From Deltaproteobacteria bacterium (lineage in GTDB: Bacteria > Myxococcota > Myxococcia > Myxococcales > SZAS-1), in assembly GCA_018266075.1 (NCBI GenBank), contig JAFEBB010000068.1, positions 1-39,945 on the forward strand: a DNA stretch of 39,945 bases, in the 5' to 3' direction. Position numbers and translations under genes: made by a program. Below the pieces are notes generated by a model. It worked only from the letters and a program-made list of their open reading frames with translations. It did not search any database and was not told the DNA's origin. Of this stretch, positions 26,811-34,909 are shown in pieces (within the stretch, counting starts at the first letter, position 1; every line of letters starts with the position of its first letter).

Positions 26811-26838
26811 GGGCTGGGGGCTGGTGGCTGGGGGCTGG
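26811..26838 (-). repeat. Four tandem heptamers CCAGCCM
   Basis: Read on the minus strand from 26838: CCAGCCC, CCAGCCA, CCAGCCC, CCAGCCC. The plus strand is a run of G-tracts (GGGG, GGGGG, GGTGG, GGGGG) with G-quadruplex potential. It lies between the pseudouridine synthase stop and the tig promoter. Confidence 0.7.
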
Positions 26839-26845
26839 CCGTGGA

Positions 26846-27859
26846 TCAGCTTGGATCCGCTGGCGGCTCGGGGGCCTTGGTCCGAGCGTCGTATTCGGGC
26901 GGAAGTTGCAGGTTCATGCGCTTGAGCGCGCTCCGCAGCTCGGTCGGCAGCGGCGCCACCACCTTCAGCTTGCCGCCGTGGATCGGGTTCGCGAGCTCGA
27001 TCTGGAACGCGTGCAGGAACATCCGCTTCACGCCCCACTTGGCCTTGGCCTCGCGGTTGAACGGGAAGTCGCCGTGCTTGTTGTCGCCCACGACGGGATG
27101 CCCAATCGCAGCCAGGTGCCGGCGGATCTGGTGCGTGCGGCCCGTCTCAATCGTGCACGCCAGCAGCGAGACCTGCGGCGTGTGCGCCAGCCGCGTGTAG
27201 TGGGTGATCGCCGGCTGCATGCGCACGCCGTGCAGCTCCTTGGAGCGCGAGGTTTGCTGGTGCTCCTGCAGCGGGATGTCGATGGTCCCTTTTTCGCGCG
27301 GGAGCTTGCCCTTGGCCACGGTGAGGTAGGTCTTGTGCGCGCTGCCCTCGGTGAAGATCTCCGTGAGCCGGACCATCGCCCGGCGCGTCTTGGCCACCAG
27401 CAGCACGCCGCTCGTCTCGCGATCCAACCGATGCGCCGGCGAGGCCGCGAACTCGTTTCGCACCGCGCGTGGCCCGAGGTACGCGCGCACCTCGTCGACG
27501 ACCGTGCCGTCGACGATGCCCGAGCCGGGATGCACAGCCATCCCCGAGGCCTTGTCGATGGCGAGCACGTGGTCGTCTTCGTAGAGGACGGTCACGCCTT
27601 GCAGCTTGGTCGGCTTGGCTTCGGACTTGTTCTCGCCTTCGGGCCGCGGACCCTTGAGCTTGTCCGGATCCACGCGGAACAGGACCTCGTCGCCGGCCTT
27701 GAGGAGCTGATTTCCCTCGGCGCGCGCGCCGTTCACGCGAATGGTCTTGGTGCGGATGAGCTTGTAGACGGCCGAGAGCGGCACGCCGGCCAGGATCTTG
27801 CGGACGAACTTGTCGAGCCGCTGGCCGGATTGATCCTCGCTGATGCGGAACGTCTGCAC
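26846..27859 (-). CDS. RluC/RluD family 23S rRNA pseudouridine synthase
   Basis: The GTG at 27859 (VQTFRISEDQSGQRLDKF), with AAGG 5 nt upstream, gives 337 residues. An N-terminal S4 RNA-binding domain (about 10-65) precedes the catalytic domain with HRLDRETSG, whose Asp146 is the invariant nucleophile, and ETGRTHQIRRHLA further on. A charged insert lies between them (about 68-86). Family members isomerise uridines in 23S rRNA; RluC and RluD specificity cannot be separated by eye, so no gene symbol is given. It is divergent from the GMC oxidoreductase (73 bp) and upstream of tig. Confidence 0.9.
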   Translation of the reverse strand: MQTFRISEDQSGQRLDKFVRKILAGVPLSAVYKLIRTKTIRVNGARAEGNQLLKAGDEVLFRVDPDKLKGPRPEGENKSEAKPTKLQGVTVLYEDDHVLAIDKASGMAVHPGSGIVDGTVVDEVRAYLGPRAVRNEFAASPAHRLDRETSGVLLVAKTRRAMVRLTEIFTEGSAHKTYLTVAKGKLPREKGTIDIPLQEHQQTSRSKELHGVRMQPAITHYTRLAHTPQVSLLACTIETGRTHQIRRHLAAIGHPVVGDNKHGDFPFNREAKAKWGVKRMFLHAFQIELANPIHGGKLKVVAPLPTELRSALKRMNLQLPPEYDARTKAPEPPADPS

Positions 27860-27932
27860 GGCGGCCTTGTAGCAAATGCGACGACGGCTTTCACCTTGAC
27901 GCCCGCGATCGCCACGGAAAGATTCGCGGGCC

Positions 27933-29453
27933 ATGGCGGGCGGGGCCGACACCATCATCGTAGGCGCAGGCGCCGCAGGCGCGGTGATCGCCGCGCGCAT
28001 GACCGAGCGCAGCGAGCGCCAGGTGCTGCTCCTCGAGGCCGGTCCCGACTATCCGGACATGGATCAGCTGCCGTCCGATCTCGTCGACGGCACGCGCAAC
28101 TCGCAGCGTCGCCACGACTGGGGCTACAGCCACCACCCGTCGCCGCACGCCATCACCCTGCCCATGCCGCGCGGAAAGGTGGTCGGCGGCTCGTCGGCGG
28201 TGAACACCTGCATCGCCCTGCGCGGCGCGCCGGCCGACTACGACGAGTGGGCCGCGCTCGGGCTGCCCGACTGGACGTGGGAGAAGTGTCTGCCCGCCTT
28301 CAAGCGCCTCGAGGACGATCGCGACGTCCAGAACGAATGGCACGGCCAGGGCGGCCCGGTGCCCATTCGGCGCCACCCGCGCTCGGAGCTGGTGCCCTGG
28401 CAGGCGGCGTTCCTCGACGGCTGTCGCGAGCTGGGCCTGCCCGAGGCCTCCGACTCGAACGATCCCACGACGAGCGGCTACGGCCCGCACGCGATGAACA
28501 AGCTCCACAACGTGCGCCAGAGCGCCGCGCGCTGCTACCTCACGCCTGCGGTGCGCGCCCGGCCAAACCTGACCATCGCCGCGAACACGATCGTGCATCG
28601 CGTGGTGGTGGAGCACGGTCGCGCGGTGGGCGTCGACGTGGAGCAGAGCGGCGTGCGCTCCACGCTCCACGCCAAGCGCATCGTGCTCTGCGGCGGTGCC
28701 ATCGCCACGCCGGGAATCCTGCTGCGCTCGGGGATCGGGCCCGCGGCCGAGGTCACGCGGCTCGGCGCCACGCCGCTCGTGGAGAACCCCGCGGTGGGTT
28801 CGCGGCTGCTGGATCACCCGGGCGTGGCGATCTTCTTCCAGCCGCTCTGGGGCTACAGCTCGGATCACCCGCTGATCCAGAACGTGTTCCGCTTCACCTC
28901 GCAGGGCAGCACCGTGCCCAACGACATGCAGGTGCAGCCGGGCTCGCACGTACCGCTGCCGTGGTTCTCGCTGCCGTTCTTCACGCTCGCGGTGTGTCTG
29001 GGCAAGCCGCGCGTCGCAGGCACGATGCGCTTCCGCTCGGCGGATCCGCGCGCCAAGGTCGACATCGAGTCCAACTTCCTCACCGACCCGGCCGACCTCG
29101 CGCGTGCCATGGAGGCGCTGCAGGTCATGGTGGCGCTGGGCCAGACGAAGGCCATGCGCGCCCTGGGCACGTTTTTCTTTCCGAGCGAGCGCGTGGTCAC
29201 GAATCCAGAGCTGCTCGAGCCGTGGATCCAGAAGCGCTGCGGCTCGGGCTTTCATCCCTCGGGCTCGGTGCCCATGGGGCCCGACGGATCGCCCGACGCC
29301 GCCACCGACGGCCGCGGGCGCGTGCGCGGCTTGGAAGCGCTGCTCGTCGCCGACGCGAGCTTGATGCCCACCATCCCCAGCGCCAACACGCACCTGGCGA
29401 CCTTGATGATCGGCGAGCGCTTCGGCGCCTGGCTCCGCGACGGCGAGCTCTGA
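27933..29453 (+). CDS. GMC family FAD-dependent oxidoreductase
   Basis: The 506-residue product belongs to the glucose-methanol-choline oxidoreductases, which oxidise alcohols with FAD. The dinucleotide-binding motif VGAGAAG is at 10-16, GKVVGGSSAVN (GMC signature 1 region) at about 80-90 and GGAIATPGILLRSGIG (signature 2) at about 253-268. The catalytic pair His441 (GFHPSG) and Asn485 (SANTH) has the same 44-residue separation as choline oxidase. No signal peptide is seen. Substrate unknown; choline or aliphatic alcohol dehydrogenases are the closest types. It converges on the small membrane-protein gene, with 2 nt between the stops. Confidence 0.93.
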   Translation: MAGGADTIIVGAGAAGAVIAARMTERSERQVLLLEAGPDYPDMDQLPSDLVDGTRNSQRRHDWGYSHHPSPHAITLPMPRGKVVGGSSAVNTCIALRGAPADYDEWAALGLPDWTWEKCLPAFKRLEDDRDVQNEWHGQGGPVPIRRHPRSELVPWQAAFLDGCRELGLPEASDSNDPTTSGYGPHAMNKLHNVRQSAARCYLTPAVRARPNLTIAANTIVHRVVVEHGRAVGVDVEQSGVRSTLHAKRIVLCGGAIATPGILLRSGIGPAAEVTRLGATPLVENPAVGSRLLDHPGVAIFFQPLWGYSSDHPLIQNVFRFTSQGSTVPNDMQVQPGSHVPLPWFSLPFFTLAVCLGKPRVAGTMRFRSADPRAKVDIESNFLTDPADLARAMEALQVMVALGQTKAMRALGTFFFPSERVVTNPELLEPWIQKRCGSGFHPSGSVPMGPDGSPDAATDGRGRVRGLEALLVADASLMPTIPSANTHLATLMIGERFGAWLRDGEL

Positions 29454-29455
29454 AG

Positions 29456-29809
29456 TCAGCGCGGTGCGGGGATGGTCGTGTCCGGATCCGGCGCGAGCTC
29501 CGGGTTGGGGATCAGCGAGAGCAGCATCACCGACACGCCGATGGCCGCGTCGTGCCAGCGCAGGAACGACGAGGTGTGGCCCATCAACAAGCCCATCAAC
29601 ACGATGAGCGCGCCCATGACCGTCGTGCCGTACCGCACCCGCGTGTCGGCAAAGGCCATGGCCTCGGTGGCCACGATCACGCCGGTCATGATCAGCCCCA
29701 GCATCAGGGTGGTGTTCGCGGTGCGCTCCCAGACGAAGCACGAGAGCCACATCCAGATCGCCAGGCCGATGGTGGCCAGCCGCGCGAGCGCGCCCAGTGG
29801 GATTTTCAT
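29456..29809 (-). CDS. Small four-helix membrane protein
   Basis: The 117-residue product is mostly hydrophobic, with four likely membrane helices (about 8-25, 31-52, 60-80, 86-103) and a Pro/Asp-rich tail. The general layout resembles SPW-repeat membrane proteins, but I cannot confirm that family. A GAGG ribosome site 4 nt before the ATG is embedded in a palindrome, so a bound regulator would also cover the start of translation. It follows the MBL-fold gene on the same strand with a 54-nt gap but probably has its own regulation. Confidence 0.65.
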   Translation of the reverse strand: MKIPLGALARLATIGLAIWMWLSCFVWERTANTTLMLGLIMTGVIVATEAMAFADTRVRYGTTVMGALIVLMGLLMGHTSSFLRWHDAAIGVSVMLLSLIPNPELAPDPDTTIPAPR

Positions 29810-29840
29810 TTGACCTCAAACGAATTGGTTTGAGCTCAAA
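29809..29840. promoter_or_regulatory. Double palindromic operator over the start of the small membrane-protein gene
   Basis: TTTGACCTCAAA (29809-29820) and TTTGAGCTCAAA (29829-29840) are two copies of TTTGA-NN-TCAAA with centres exactly 20 bp apart, about two helical turns. The second copy extends to the perfect 14-bp palindrome GTTTGAGCTCAAAC. The first touches the ATG and contains the ribosome site. This is the layout of an operator for a dimeric repressor; no regulator gene is adjacent. Confidence 0.75.
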
Positions 29841-29863
29841 CTAACTCGCGCGCCGCGCCGACG

Positions 29864-30844
29864 CTAGAAGAGTTCGAGCTGGGCGCTGGCCTGGAGCGGC
29901 CGCGCATCGAGACCGCGGGCGCGCAGAGCCTGGGCCAGGTGCTCGCAGTGGCCGTGCACGGTGAAGACCTTCTTCGCGCCGGTGCGCAGCGCGTAGTCCA
30001 CCAGCCCGGGGAAGTCGGCGTGGTCGGAGAGCGGCAGGAGCTCGTCGGCGCCGCGGCCCTTGCCGTGACCGCCGTCCAGCGCCCAGCCCGTGAGCATCAC
30101 GGTTCGAGGTTGGCGCAGCTTCTCCAGCGCACCGCTCCGACGCAGGTTCGGCGGCAGGAAGAGCACCTCGCGCTCGTGCAGCTCGCCGTCGAAGCGACGC
30201 ACCGGCGGCAGCGTGACGCCGTTCTCGCGGTAGAGCTCGCAGACCTCGTGGATGGTGGCGTGCGCCGCGAGCCCGAAGCCGGCCTCGCCCAGACAGCGGA
30301 TCGCCTCCTGGCTCTTGCCCAGCGCGTAGCCGAGCACCACCGGCGACTGGCCACTGGCGAAGCACCTCTCCACGAAGCGGCGCAGCAGGCCAAACACCTC
30401 GGCGCGCGGCGGGAAGACGTAGCGCGGGTGTCCGAACGTGGCCTCGATGACGAGCACGTCGCACGCCGCAACCTCGACCGGCTCCGCGGTGAGGCTGCCG
30501 TGGACGTTCAAGTCGCCGGTGTAGACGACGGATCGTCCTTCGCGCGTCACCCGGAGCTGCGCCGAGCCCAGCACGTGCCCGGCGGAGAACAGCTCCAGCG
30601 TCAACGGCCCGAGCTCGAACGGCTGCCGGTAGGGCACGGAGAGCGGCTCTTCGAGCTTGCCCAGGCGCGAGGCCATGAGCGCGAGCGTCGGCCGGGTGGC
30701 GATGACCCGCGCGTGCCTGGCGATGTGGTCCGCGTGCGCGTGGGAGACGAAGGCCAGCTCCTGCTTCCGCGGCGCGTCCAGCCACAAGGGATAGCTCGAG
30801 AGCCGCATCCCCGAGGGGCCGAGCTCGACGTCCACGCGGGCCAT
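29864..30844 (-). CDS. MBL-fold hydrolase of the YSH1/CPSF exonuclease type
   Basis: The ATG at 30844 with AGGAAGG just upstream gives 326 residues (MARVDVELG); a GTG five codons earlier is possible. The metal site is visible: HAHADH (35-40), SAGHVLGS, YTGDLN, and C-terminal LSDHADF and FTVHGH. This pattern resembles the mRNA 3'-end-processing exonuclease (YSH1) and ligase-associated DNA exonuclease group of metallo-beta-lactamase proteins, which hydrolyse phosphodiester bonds. No ATP-dependent DNA ligase or helicase partner is adjacent, so the ligase-associated role is not supported by context. It is divergent from the DUF151 gene. Confidence 0.82.
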   Translation of the reverse strand: MARVDVELGPSGMRLSSYPLWLDAPRKQELAFVSHAHADHIARHARVIATRPTLALMASRLGKLEEPLSVPYRQPFELGPLTLELFSAGHVLGSAQLRVTREGRSVVYTGDLNVHGSLTAEPVEVAACDVLVIEATFGHPRYVFPPRAEVFGLLRRFVERCFASGQSPVVLGYALGKSQEAIRCLGEAGFGLAAHATIHEVCELYRENGVTLPPVRRFDGELHEREVLFLPPNLRRSGALEKLRQPRTVMLTGWALDGGHGKGRGADELLPLSDHADFPGLVDYALRTGAKKVFTVHGHCEHLAQALRARGLDARPLQASAQLELF

Positions 30845-30849
30845 GCGCC

Positions 30850-30858
30850 TTCCTACCA
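30850..30858 (-). promoter_or_regulatory. Candidate extended -10 of the MBL-fold gene
   Basis: Minus-strand TGGTAGGAA ends 5 nt before the ATG at 30844. The same bases include an AGGAAGG ribosome site, so the promoter reading is uncertain. Confidence 0.25.
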
Positions 30859-30945
30859 CGCCGGGCCGTCAGCGCTTGACCGCTCGGCTGCTGCAGTCGC
30901 GAACGGGGCGCGTACCTACCTTGTGTTCACGGCCAAGGGGTTCCC

Positions 30946-31581
30946 ATGCGGGCGATGCTGGCGGCGGTGGTGTTGGTCTCCGGGCTCGGCGTCGGCGTGG
31001 TCGCTGCGCCGCTCGCTCGAAAGGTGACGGCCGCACCGGCTGCGCCCGCGCCGGCGCCCGCGGCGAAGATGACGGAGCTGCGCGTGCGCGACGTGGTGCC
31101 GCTCGCCTCTGTGCACCAGGCGGCGGTGATCCTCACGCCCGTCGAGGGCGACATGATCGTTCCGGTGCTCATCTCCGAGGATGAGGGCGAGCAGCTCTCG
31201 AAGCTGCTGCGCGGCAAGGCCTCGGAGGGCGGGCTCCTGCGGCAGGCGCTGTCGAAGATCGGCGGCAAGCTGGTGCGCGTGGAGCTGATGGCGCTGCAGG
31301 GTGACTCGGTGACCGCGCAGGCCATCGTCGACACCGGCGGGCACAGCGTGACCCTCCAGGGCAGCGCCGCGGACACCATCGGCCTCGCCGTGGAGAAGCA
31401 CGTACCGGTGATGGCCAGCAAGGCCGTGATGGACGGCCTCGGGCTCACCCGCGAGCAGATCCGCGCGCTCGTCCGCGGCCAGCCCGACGGCGACGACGAC
31501 TCGCCCAGCCAGCCCGGCCAGGGAAAGTCCGGCGGCGAGAAGGAGATCTCGCCGGGAGACACCAACTCCATCTCGCTGTAA
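30946..31581 (+). CDS. Exported DUF151 (bifunctional nuclease domain) protein
   Basis: The 211-residue product has a signal or anchor (MRAMLAAVVLVSGLGVGVVA), an Ala/Pro linker and a DUF151 domain (about 42-170): ELRVRDVVPLASVHQAAVILTP, VPVLISEDEGEQL and the family-typical end region SAADTIGLAVEKHVPVMAS. An acidic, Ser/Gly-rich tail follows. DUF151 proteins (plant BBD, thermophilic bacterial homologues) are reported nucleases, but most bacterial members are cytosolic; the signal peptide here is unusual. AAGGGG precedes the ATG. It converges on the YprB-like gene, and both TAA stops fall inside one dyad. Confidence 0.8.
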   Translation: MRAMLAAVVLVSGLGVGVVAAPLARKVTAAPAAPAPAPAAKMTELRVRDVVPLASVHQAAVILTPVEGDMIVPVLISEDEGEQLSKLLRGKASEGGLLRQALSKIGGKLVRVELMALQGDSVTAQAIVDTGGHSVTLQGSAADTIGLAVEKHVPVMASKAVMDGLGLTREQIRALVRGQPDGDDDSPSQPGQGKSGGEKEISPGDTNSISL

Positions 31582-31594
31582 CCGATTGGTTAAG
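31578..31594. other. Dyad GTAAC-N6-GTTAA at the DUF151/YprB convergent junction
   Basis: GTAACCGATTGGTTAAG contains the TAA stops of both convergent genes, one in each arm, which may by itself explain part of the symmetry. The inner TAACC-GATT-GGTTA is a perfect inverted repeat. Confidence 0.45.
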
Positions 31595-32408
31595 CGGCGA
31601 ACCGCGCGACCTGCTTGCTGAGGTCGTAGAGCCAGTCGCCGCGCTCGGTCTCGGGCAGCGGCTCGGCGCCGGAGAGCTCGCGCTCGCGCATCCGGTTGTA
31701 CACGCGCTCCAGCACCGGCTTGAGCTGCACGGCGTCGTAGAGGTTGTACTCGATCATCGTCAGCAGCGCCGCGCGGTCGCCCGTGTCCCGCCAGGCGCGC
31801 CAGAGCCGCACCGCCTCGAAGCCGTTGATGCCTTGCAGATGCAGCGGCCGCTCCAGCCCCATCTCCTTCTCGATGGACTTGAGCCCGCCGTCGATGCCCG
31901 CATGCCGCCCCGCGAACCGCACGTCGATGTGCGCAGTGGGCAGCTTCAGCCCGCGAAAGGCCCGCTCCAGCACCGGCACGTCGAAGCAGCTGCCGTTGAA
32001 TGTAACCAAAAGCTTCATATCCGCGGCGAAGGTCGGGAAGTCGTCGAGGTTGAAGCCGTTCACGAAGGACCGCACCTGGCCGCGGTGCAGCACGCCGATG
32101 GCGGTGATCTCCGCGGTGTCGCGGGTGCCGTCGGTCTCGATGTCGAGGTACGCGGCCTCGTGCGCGAAGTGCGGGAAGAGCCGCCACCGCTCGCGCGCGG
32201 GAATCAGCTCCAGCAGCGCCGCCAGGTCCTTCGCCTCGAGCGCCGCGCGCGCCTTGGCGATGGCCTCGCGCAAGAACGGGTCGATCTTCTCCGAGCAGGT
32301 CACCTGGTTCTCGGGCAGATCCGCCCAGGTCATCACCCCGCGGCGCCAGAGATCCTTCTCGCGCGCGGGCCCGATGGTGCGGATGAGCTGGAAGGTGCGC
32401 TCGATCAT
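31590..32408 (-). CDS. YprB-like RNase H-fold exonuclease
   Basis: The 272-residue product has a DEDD-type exonuclease domain in its second half: Asp89 and Glu91 in YLDIETDG, Asp143 in FNGSCFDVPVLE and Asp225 in EYNLYDAVQL (a Tyr-x3-Asp motif). This matches the YprB ribonuclease H-like family. The N-terminal 80 residues are helical. The substrate, DNA or RNA, is not known. It is the last gene of a four-gene operon: its ATG directly follows the TGA of the MutT gene with no gap. An AT-rich codon patch (K-L-L-V-T-F) at about 32000-32015 carries a single GTAAC half-site. Confidence 0.82.
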   Translation of the reverse strand: MIERTFQLIRTIGPAREKDLWRRGVMTWADLPENQVTCSEKIDPFLREAIAKARAALEAKDLAALLELIPARERWRLFPHFAHEAAYLDIETDGTRDTAEITAIGVLHRGQVRSFVNGFNLDDFPTFAADMKLLVTFNGSCFDVPVLERAFRGLKLPTAHIDVRFAGRHAGIDGGLKSIEKEMGLERPLHLQGINGFEAVRLWRAWRDTGDRAALLTMIEYNLYDAVQLKPVLERVYNRMRERELSGAEPLPETERGDWLYDLSKQVARFAA

Positions 32409-32810
32409 TCAGGGCAGCTTCGAAAGCAGCGGCAGGAACGGCACGTCGGCTTCTGCAAACGCCAGCGTACGCAACTCTTCGGCTGTTCCCCAGCGTAGGG
32501 CCTGCCCCTGACGCGCCTGAGGCTCTCCCGACACCAGCCGGCACCGGAACAAGTCCAGCGTCAGCGCCAGGTCGGGGTAGTCGTGGTGGTTCGTCGAGAC
32601 CAGCGCGCCGACTTCCACCACGCAGCCCAGCTCCTCGTGGATCTCGCGCGCCAACGCCGCCTGGGGCGTCTCGCCGGGCTCCACCTTGCCGCCGGGGAAC
32701 TCCCAGAGCCCACCGCGCGCGGTGTTCGCGGGACGCTGCGCGGCGAAGAAGAGGCCGTCGCGCTCGATGAGCGCGGCCACCACGTGCAGGCGCTTGCGGT
32801 TCTCGCTCAA
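32409..32810 (-). CDS. MutT-like Nudix hydrolase (8-oxo-dGTP diphosphatase type)
   Basis: The 133-residue product has a complete Nudix box at 41-63 (G-x5-E47-x7-R55-E56-x2-E59-E60-x-G), plus FPGG just before it and the typical start HVVAALIERDGLFFAAQRP. Members of the MutT/8-oxo-dGTPase group remove oxidised nucleotides before they enter DNA; that assignment fits sequence and size, but other substrates such as CTP derivatives cannot be excluded. The ATG overlaps the BamB-like stop by 4 nt, so it is translationally coupled in the operon. Together with mutY it would cover two steps of the GO repair pathway. Confidence 0.88.
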   Translation of the reverse strand: MSENRKRLHVVAALIERDGLFFAAQRPANTARGGLWEFPGGKVEPGETPQAALAREIHEELGCVVEVGALVSTNHHDYPDLALTLDLFRCRLVSGEPQARQGQALRWGTAEELRTLAFAEADVPFLPLLSKLP

Positions 32811-34003
32811 CCCGGCGGCCGGGCCACGCTCAGCGCGTAGAGGTAGCCGAAGTTCGAGAGCACGTAGAGCGCGTTGCGGTTCACGGCCGGCGGCGCGGAG
32901 ATGCCGCGGCCGGGGTCGAACACGCGCTTGGGGGCGCCGCTCTTGCGATCGATGAAGGCCAGCGCGCGCGTGGTGGGCACGATGAGGTAGCGCGAGAGCA
33001 GCGTCGGCTCGCCCGCGTAGCCCTCGGGCACGGGCAGCTGCCAGTGCGTGGCCCCATCCGCCGCGGACAGCCGCGCGATCGCGGTGGCGCTGCCGGTGAA
33101 GAGGTCATCGCCGTCGAGGAGCAGGTTGGTCACGCCGGCGATGGCGTTGGTCCAGACGGTGGCGCCCGTGGTCTCGTCGAGCTGGAACACGCCGCTGGTG
33201 TACGAGGCGAAGTACACGTGGCCCTGGTCGTCGACCTGCGGGCTGGCGTGGGCGTCCGGAAACTGGTGCGCGGTGGAGAGCTGGCGCGTCCACTTCACGC
33301 TGCCGTCGGCGGCGTCGAAGCACATCGCCGCGCCGTCGGAGAAGCCGAGGAAGAGCTTGTCGCCGTCGATGGCCGGCGTGCCCGCGCCGCGGATGGTGAA
33401 CTCCGCGGCCACGTCGCGGCGGTACTGCCACTTCCAGGCGCCGGTCTCCACGTCCACCGCGAAGATCGAGTCCGAGAAGCTGGCCACGTAGACGATGCCG
33501 TTGGCGACGACGGGCCGCGTGCCCAGCTCCTCGTTCGCGCGGTAGATCCAGCGCTGGCTGCCGTCCGCCGTGGAGAGCGCGAGGAGAGCGCCGTCGCCGG
33601 TGGGCACGAGGACCTTGTCGCCCTCGACGGTGATGCCGCCAAAGAACGGGCCCTTCACGGGGTGCTCCCAGAGCAGCACGCCGTCCTGGTCGAGGGCGCG
33701 CACGAAGCCGTCGCGGCTGGCCACGTACACGCGGCCCGAGTCGTCGACCGCAGGGCGCATGAACTCGCGCGGCGTCCACTCCAGGAACTCCGGCTCGGTG
33801 AGCTGGCGGCGCCAGCTGACGCTGAACACGGCGTCCGAGCCGGCCTTGGGCAGCTGGCTGGAGTCGAGCTGCTCGGCCGCGAAGTGGTCGCGCTTGGTGA
33901 TGAGCCGCGCGGCCGGGTTGGCCTGGCCCTGCTCGGCCGCTTGCGCGGCGCACCCCAGAAGCCCGAGCGCCAGTGCGCTCGCGAACGCGCCCCCTCGGGT
34001 CAC
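32807..34003 (-). CDS. BamB-like PQQ-type beta-propeller lipoprotein
   Basis: The 398-residue product has a lipoprotein signal (ASALALGLLGC; Cys18) followed by repeated beta-propeller blades of the PQQ type, with recurring patterns such as GRVYVASRDGFVRALDQDG, GDKVLVPTGDGALLALSTADG and GIVYVASFSDSIFAVDVETG. BamB is the outer-membrane lipoprotein of the BAM complex that aids insertion of beta-barrel proteins. The preceding gene is YfgM-like, as in the E. coli yfgM-bamB pair, which supports the call. It lies 3 nt after that gene and overlaps mutT by 4 nt. Confidence 0.82.
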   Translation of the reverse strand: MTRGGAFASALALGLLGCAAQAAEQGQANPAARLITKRDHFAAEQLDSSQLPKAGSDAVFSVSWRRQLTEPEFLEWTPREFMRPAVDDSGRVYVASRDGFVRALDQDGVLLWEHPVKGPFFGGITVEGDKVLVPTGDGALLALSTADGSQRWIYRANEELGTRPVVANGIVYVASFSDSIFAVDVETGAWKWQYRRDVAAEFTIRGAGTPAIDGDKLFLGFSDGAAMCFDAADGSVKWTRQLSTAHQFPDAHASPQVDDQGHVYFASYTSGVFQLDETTGATVWTNAIAGVTNLLLDGDDLFTGSATAIARLSAADGATHWQLPVPEGYAGEPTLLSRYLIVPTTRALAFIDRKSGAPKRVFDPGRGISAPPAVNRNALYVLSNFGYLYALSVARPPG

Positions 34004-34006
34004 GGG

Positions 34007-34825
34007 TTACTCCGCCTTCGACGGGATGGGGTTGAAGGGCACGCCGCCGTCCGGCGTGGCGGCCACCGCGCGCGGCGGCGGCTTGACGCCCTCGGTGGCC
34101 AGCATGGCCAGGCGATCACCGGCCTCGCGGCTGGCGTCGGAGTTGGCGAAGCCGTCCTTCACGTCGGCGTAGGCGTTGGCGGCGTCCTGCTTCTTGCCTT
34201 GCAGCTCCAGCATGCGCGCCTTGCCCAGCGCCGCGCGGTCCTTGAGGAACGAGTGGGGCGCGTCGCGCTGCAGGGTCTCGTACGCGGTCGCGGCGGCGGC
34301 GTAGTCCTTCTTCGCCTCGGCCACCTTGGCCAGGCCCAGCTCGGCCAGCGAGCGCATGGCGGTGTCGTCGCCCGCGCCGGAGACGAACTCGGTGTAGCTG
34401 CGCTGCGCGTCGTCGAGCTGGCCCAGCTTGAGCTGCGCGTCGCCGAGGGGCAGGAGCGCGGAGTGCGCGGCGTCGGTGCCGGGGTGCTTGGCGATCACTT
34501 CCTTCATGGCCGAGGCGATGGCGGCCTGCTTCTCGGCGTCGGTCTTGAACGGGGCCTCGTCGGCGGGCGGCGGGGTCTCCGGCTTCTCTTCCTCTTCGCC
34601 GGCCACCGGGCGCGCGGCGACCTTCAGGGCCTTGCCCAGATCGGCGCCGGCGGCGGTGCGCGCGTTGGCCTGGTGAGCATCCACGGCGGCGAAGGCGATC
34701 GCGCCGGCGGCCACCACAGCCAAGCCGATGCCGATCTGCTTGCTGTTGGCGGCGACCTGGTCCCAGATGCCCATGCTGGCCTTCAGGAACGCGTCGGGTG
34801 CCTTGAGCTCGTCTTTCTTGGCCAC
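34007..34825 (-). CDS. YfgM-like membrane-anchored TPR protein
   Basis: The GTG at 34825 with GAGG 7 nt upstream gives 272 residues. A cytosolic N-terminus of about 28 residues, one membrane helix (about 30-50) and a periplasmic TPR-like region (about 95-245) match the YfgM layout, an inner-membrane protein that works with the Sec translocon and periplasmic chaperones. The following BamB-like gene supports this. The linker after the helix is acidic and Pro-rich (EEEEKPETPPPADE). It is the first gene of the YfgM/BamB/MutT/YprB-like operon and has a near-consensus promoter with a leader of about 78 nt. Confidence 0.78.
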   Translation of the reverse strand: MAKKDELKAPDAFLKASMGIWDQVAANSKQIGIGLAVVAAGAIAFAAVDAHQANARTAAGADLGKALKVAARPVAGEEEEKPETPPPADEAPFKTDAEKQAAIASAMKEVIAKHPGTDAAHSALLPLGDAQLKLGQLDDAQRSYTEFVSGAGDDTAMRSLAELGLAKVAEAKKDYAAAATAYETLQRDAPHSFLKDRAALGKARMLELQGKKQDAANAYADVKDGFANSDASREAGDRLAMLATEGVKPPPRAVAATPDGGVPFNPIPSKAE

Positions 34826-34909
34826 GGTGAAACCTCGACAAAGTGCAAAGCGGCGCGCGCGGTTGCGAATGCGGGCCGGGCGCCAGTTTCGGGGCGCGGA
34901 AGGCGGCGG

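Noticed and set aside
29864-30844. Ligase-associated DNA exonuclease operon
   Set aside because: The protein type fits, but no ATP-dependent ligase, Lhr-type helicase or phosphoesterase gene is adjacent.
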